Assembly (NCBI GenBank): GCA_944389615.1
Contig: CALXNA010000035.1
Location: 1 to 33,805, forward strand
DNA: 33,805 nucleotides
Direction of reading: 5' to 3'
Source of the DNA: an uncultured Anaerobiospirillum sp.
GTDB taxonomy: Bacteria > Pseudomonadota > Gammaproteobacteria > Enterobacterales > Succinivibrionaceae
This document shows, piece after piece, positions 33,763 through 33,805 of the stretch. The notes below the pieces were generated by a model. That model had not been told where the DNA came from. It worked only from the letters and a program-made list of their open reading frames with translations, and searched no databases. Positions within the stretch are counted from its first letter, which is position 1; every line of letters starts with the position of its first letter. Position numbers and translations under genes: made by a program.

Positions 33763-33805
33763 GCAGCGTCGCAACTGCTTTTAGTAATGCTCCGCAATCA
33801 GCTTT

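Overview
The window looks like a chromosomal segment of an anaerobic or facultative gammaproteobacterium. HrpA, HtpX, GapA, GlgB/GlgX/MalQ and a yehLMPQ-type cluster are all of gammaproteobacterial character. The radical-SAM sulfatase maturase beside a serine-type sulfatase points to anaerobic life, probably in the gut. The GC-rich DNA with frequent TTA leucine codons and the family mix would fit Succinivibrionaceae (Anaerobiospirillum/Succinivibrio relatives), but that placement is inference. Most genes lie on the minus strand. Only gapA, a small membrane-protein gene and an orphan HTH gene are clearly on plus.

Layout. (1) 1-2800 is a mobile-DNA edge: a complete IS1634-family insertion sequence (136-2067) with matched 18-bp terminal inverted repeats and a 6-bp target duplication, followed by an orphan IS630-type helix-turn-helix ORF without a DDE domain. 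(2) 2878-15525 carries, on minus, malQ, glgB, glgX and hrpA: alpha-glucan rearrangement, branching and debranching, plus a DEAH-box RNA helicase enlarged by low-complexity insertions. The long spacers around glgB hold short tandem repeats. (3) 16097-17440 is gapA on plus, with a strong promoter, a leader of about 200 nt without an adjacent Shine-Dalgarno, and a strong terminator. (4) 17473-21900 encodes, on minus, an anaerobic sulfatase-maturating enzyme, its likely exported Ser-type sulfatase substrate and an aldo/keto reductase. (5) 22003-24114 holds htpX with a clear intrinsic terminator, divergent from a small two-helix membrane protein of unknown function. (6) 24202-33706, on minus, is a tight cluster of a DUF5691-like helical protein, a SWIM zinc-finger protein (YehQ-like), a MoxR-type AAA+ ATPase (YehL-like), a DUF5682 protein (YehM-like) and a VWA protein (YehP-like). 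It is preceded by the C-terminal stub of a second copy of the first gene, apparently cut by a mobile element at the right edge.

How the genes work together. MalQ, GlgB and GlgX remodel linear and branched glucans and feed glycolysis, where GapA acts. The sulfatase and its maturase form a functional pair for removing sulfate from host or dietary compounds. The five-gene AAA+/VWA/SWIM/DUF5682/DUF5691-like cluster is the best candidate for a poorly described system. Its composition (an ATPase of the chaperone or remodelling type, a metal-dependent adhesion-type VWA partner, a nucleic-acid- or protein-binding SWIM finger, and a possible hydrolase-like DUF5682) suggests an NTP-driven complex that may act in stress or conflict responses. 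Its function cannot be read from the sequence. No rRNA, tRNA or CRISPR array was recognised.
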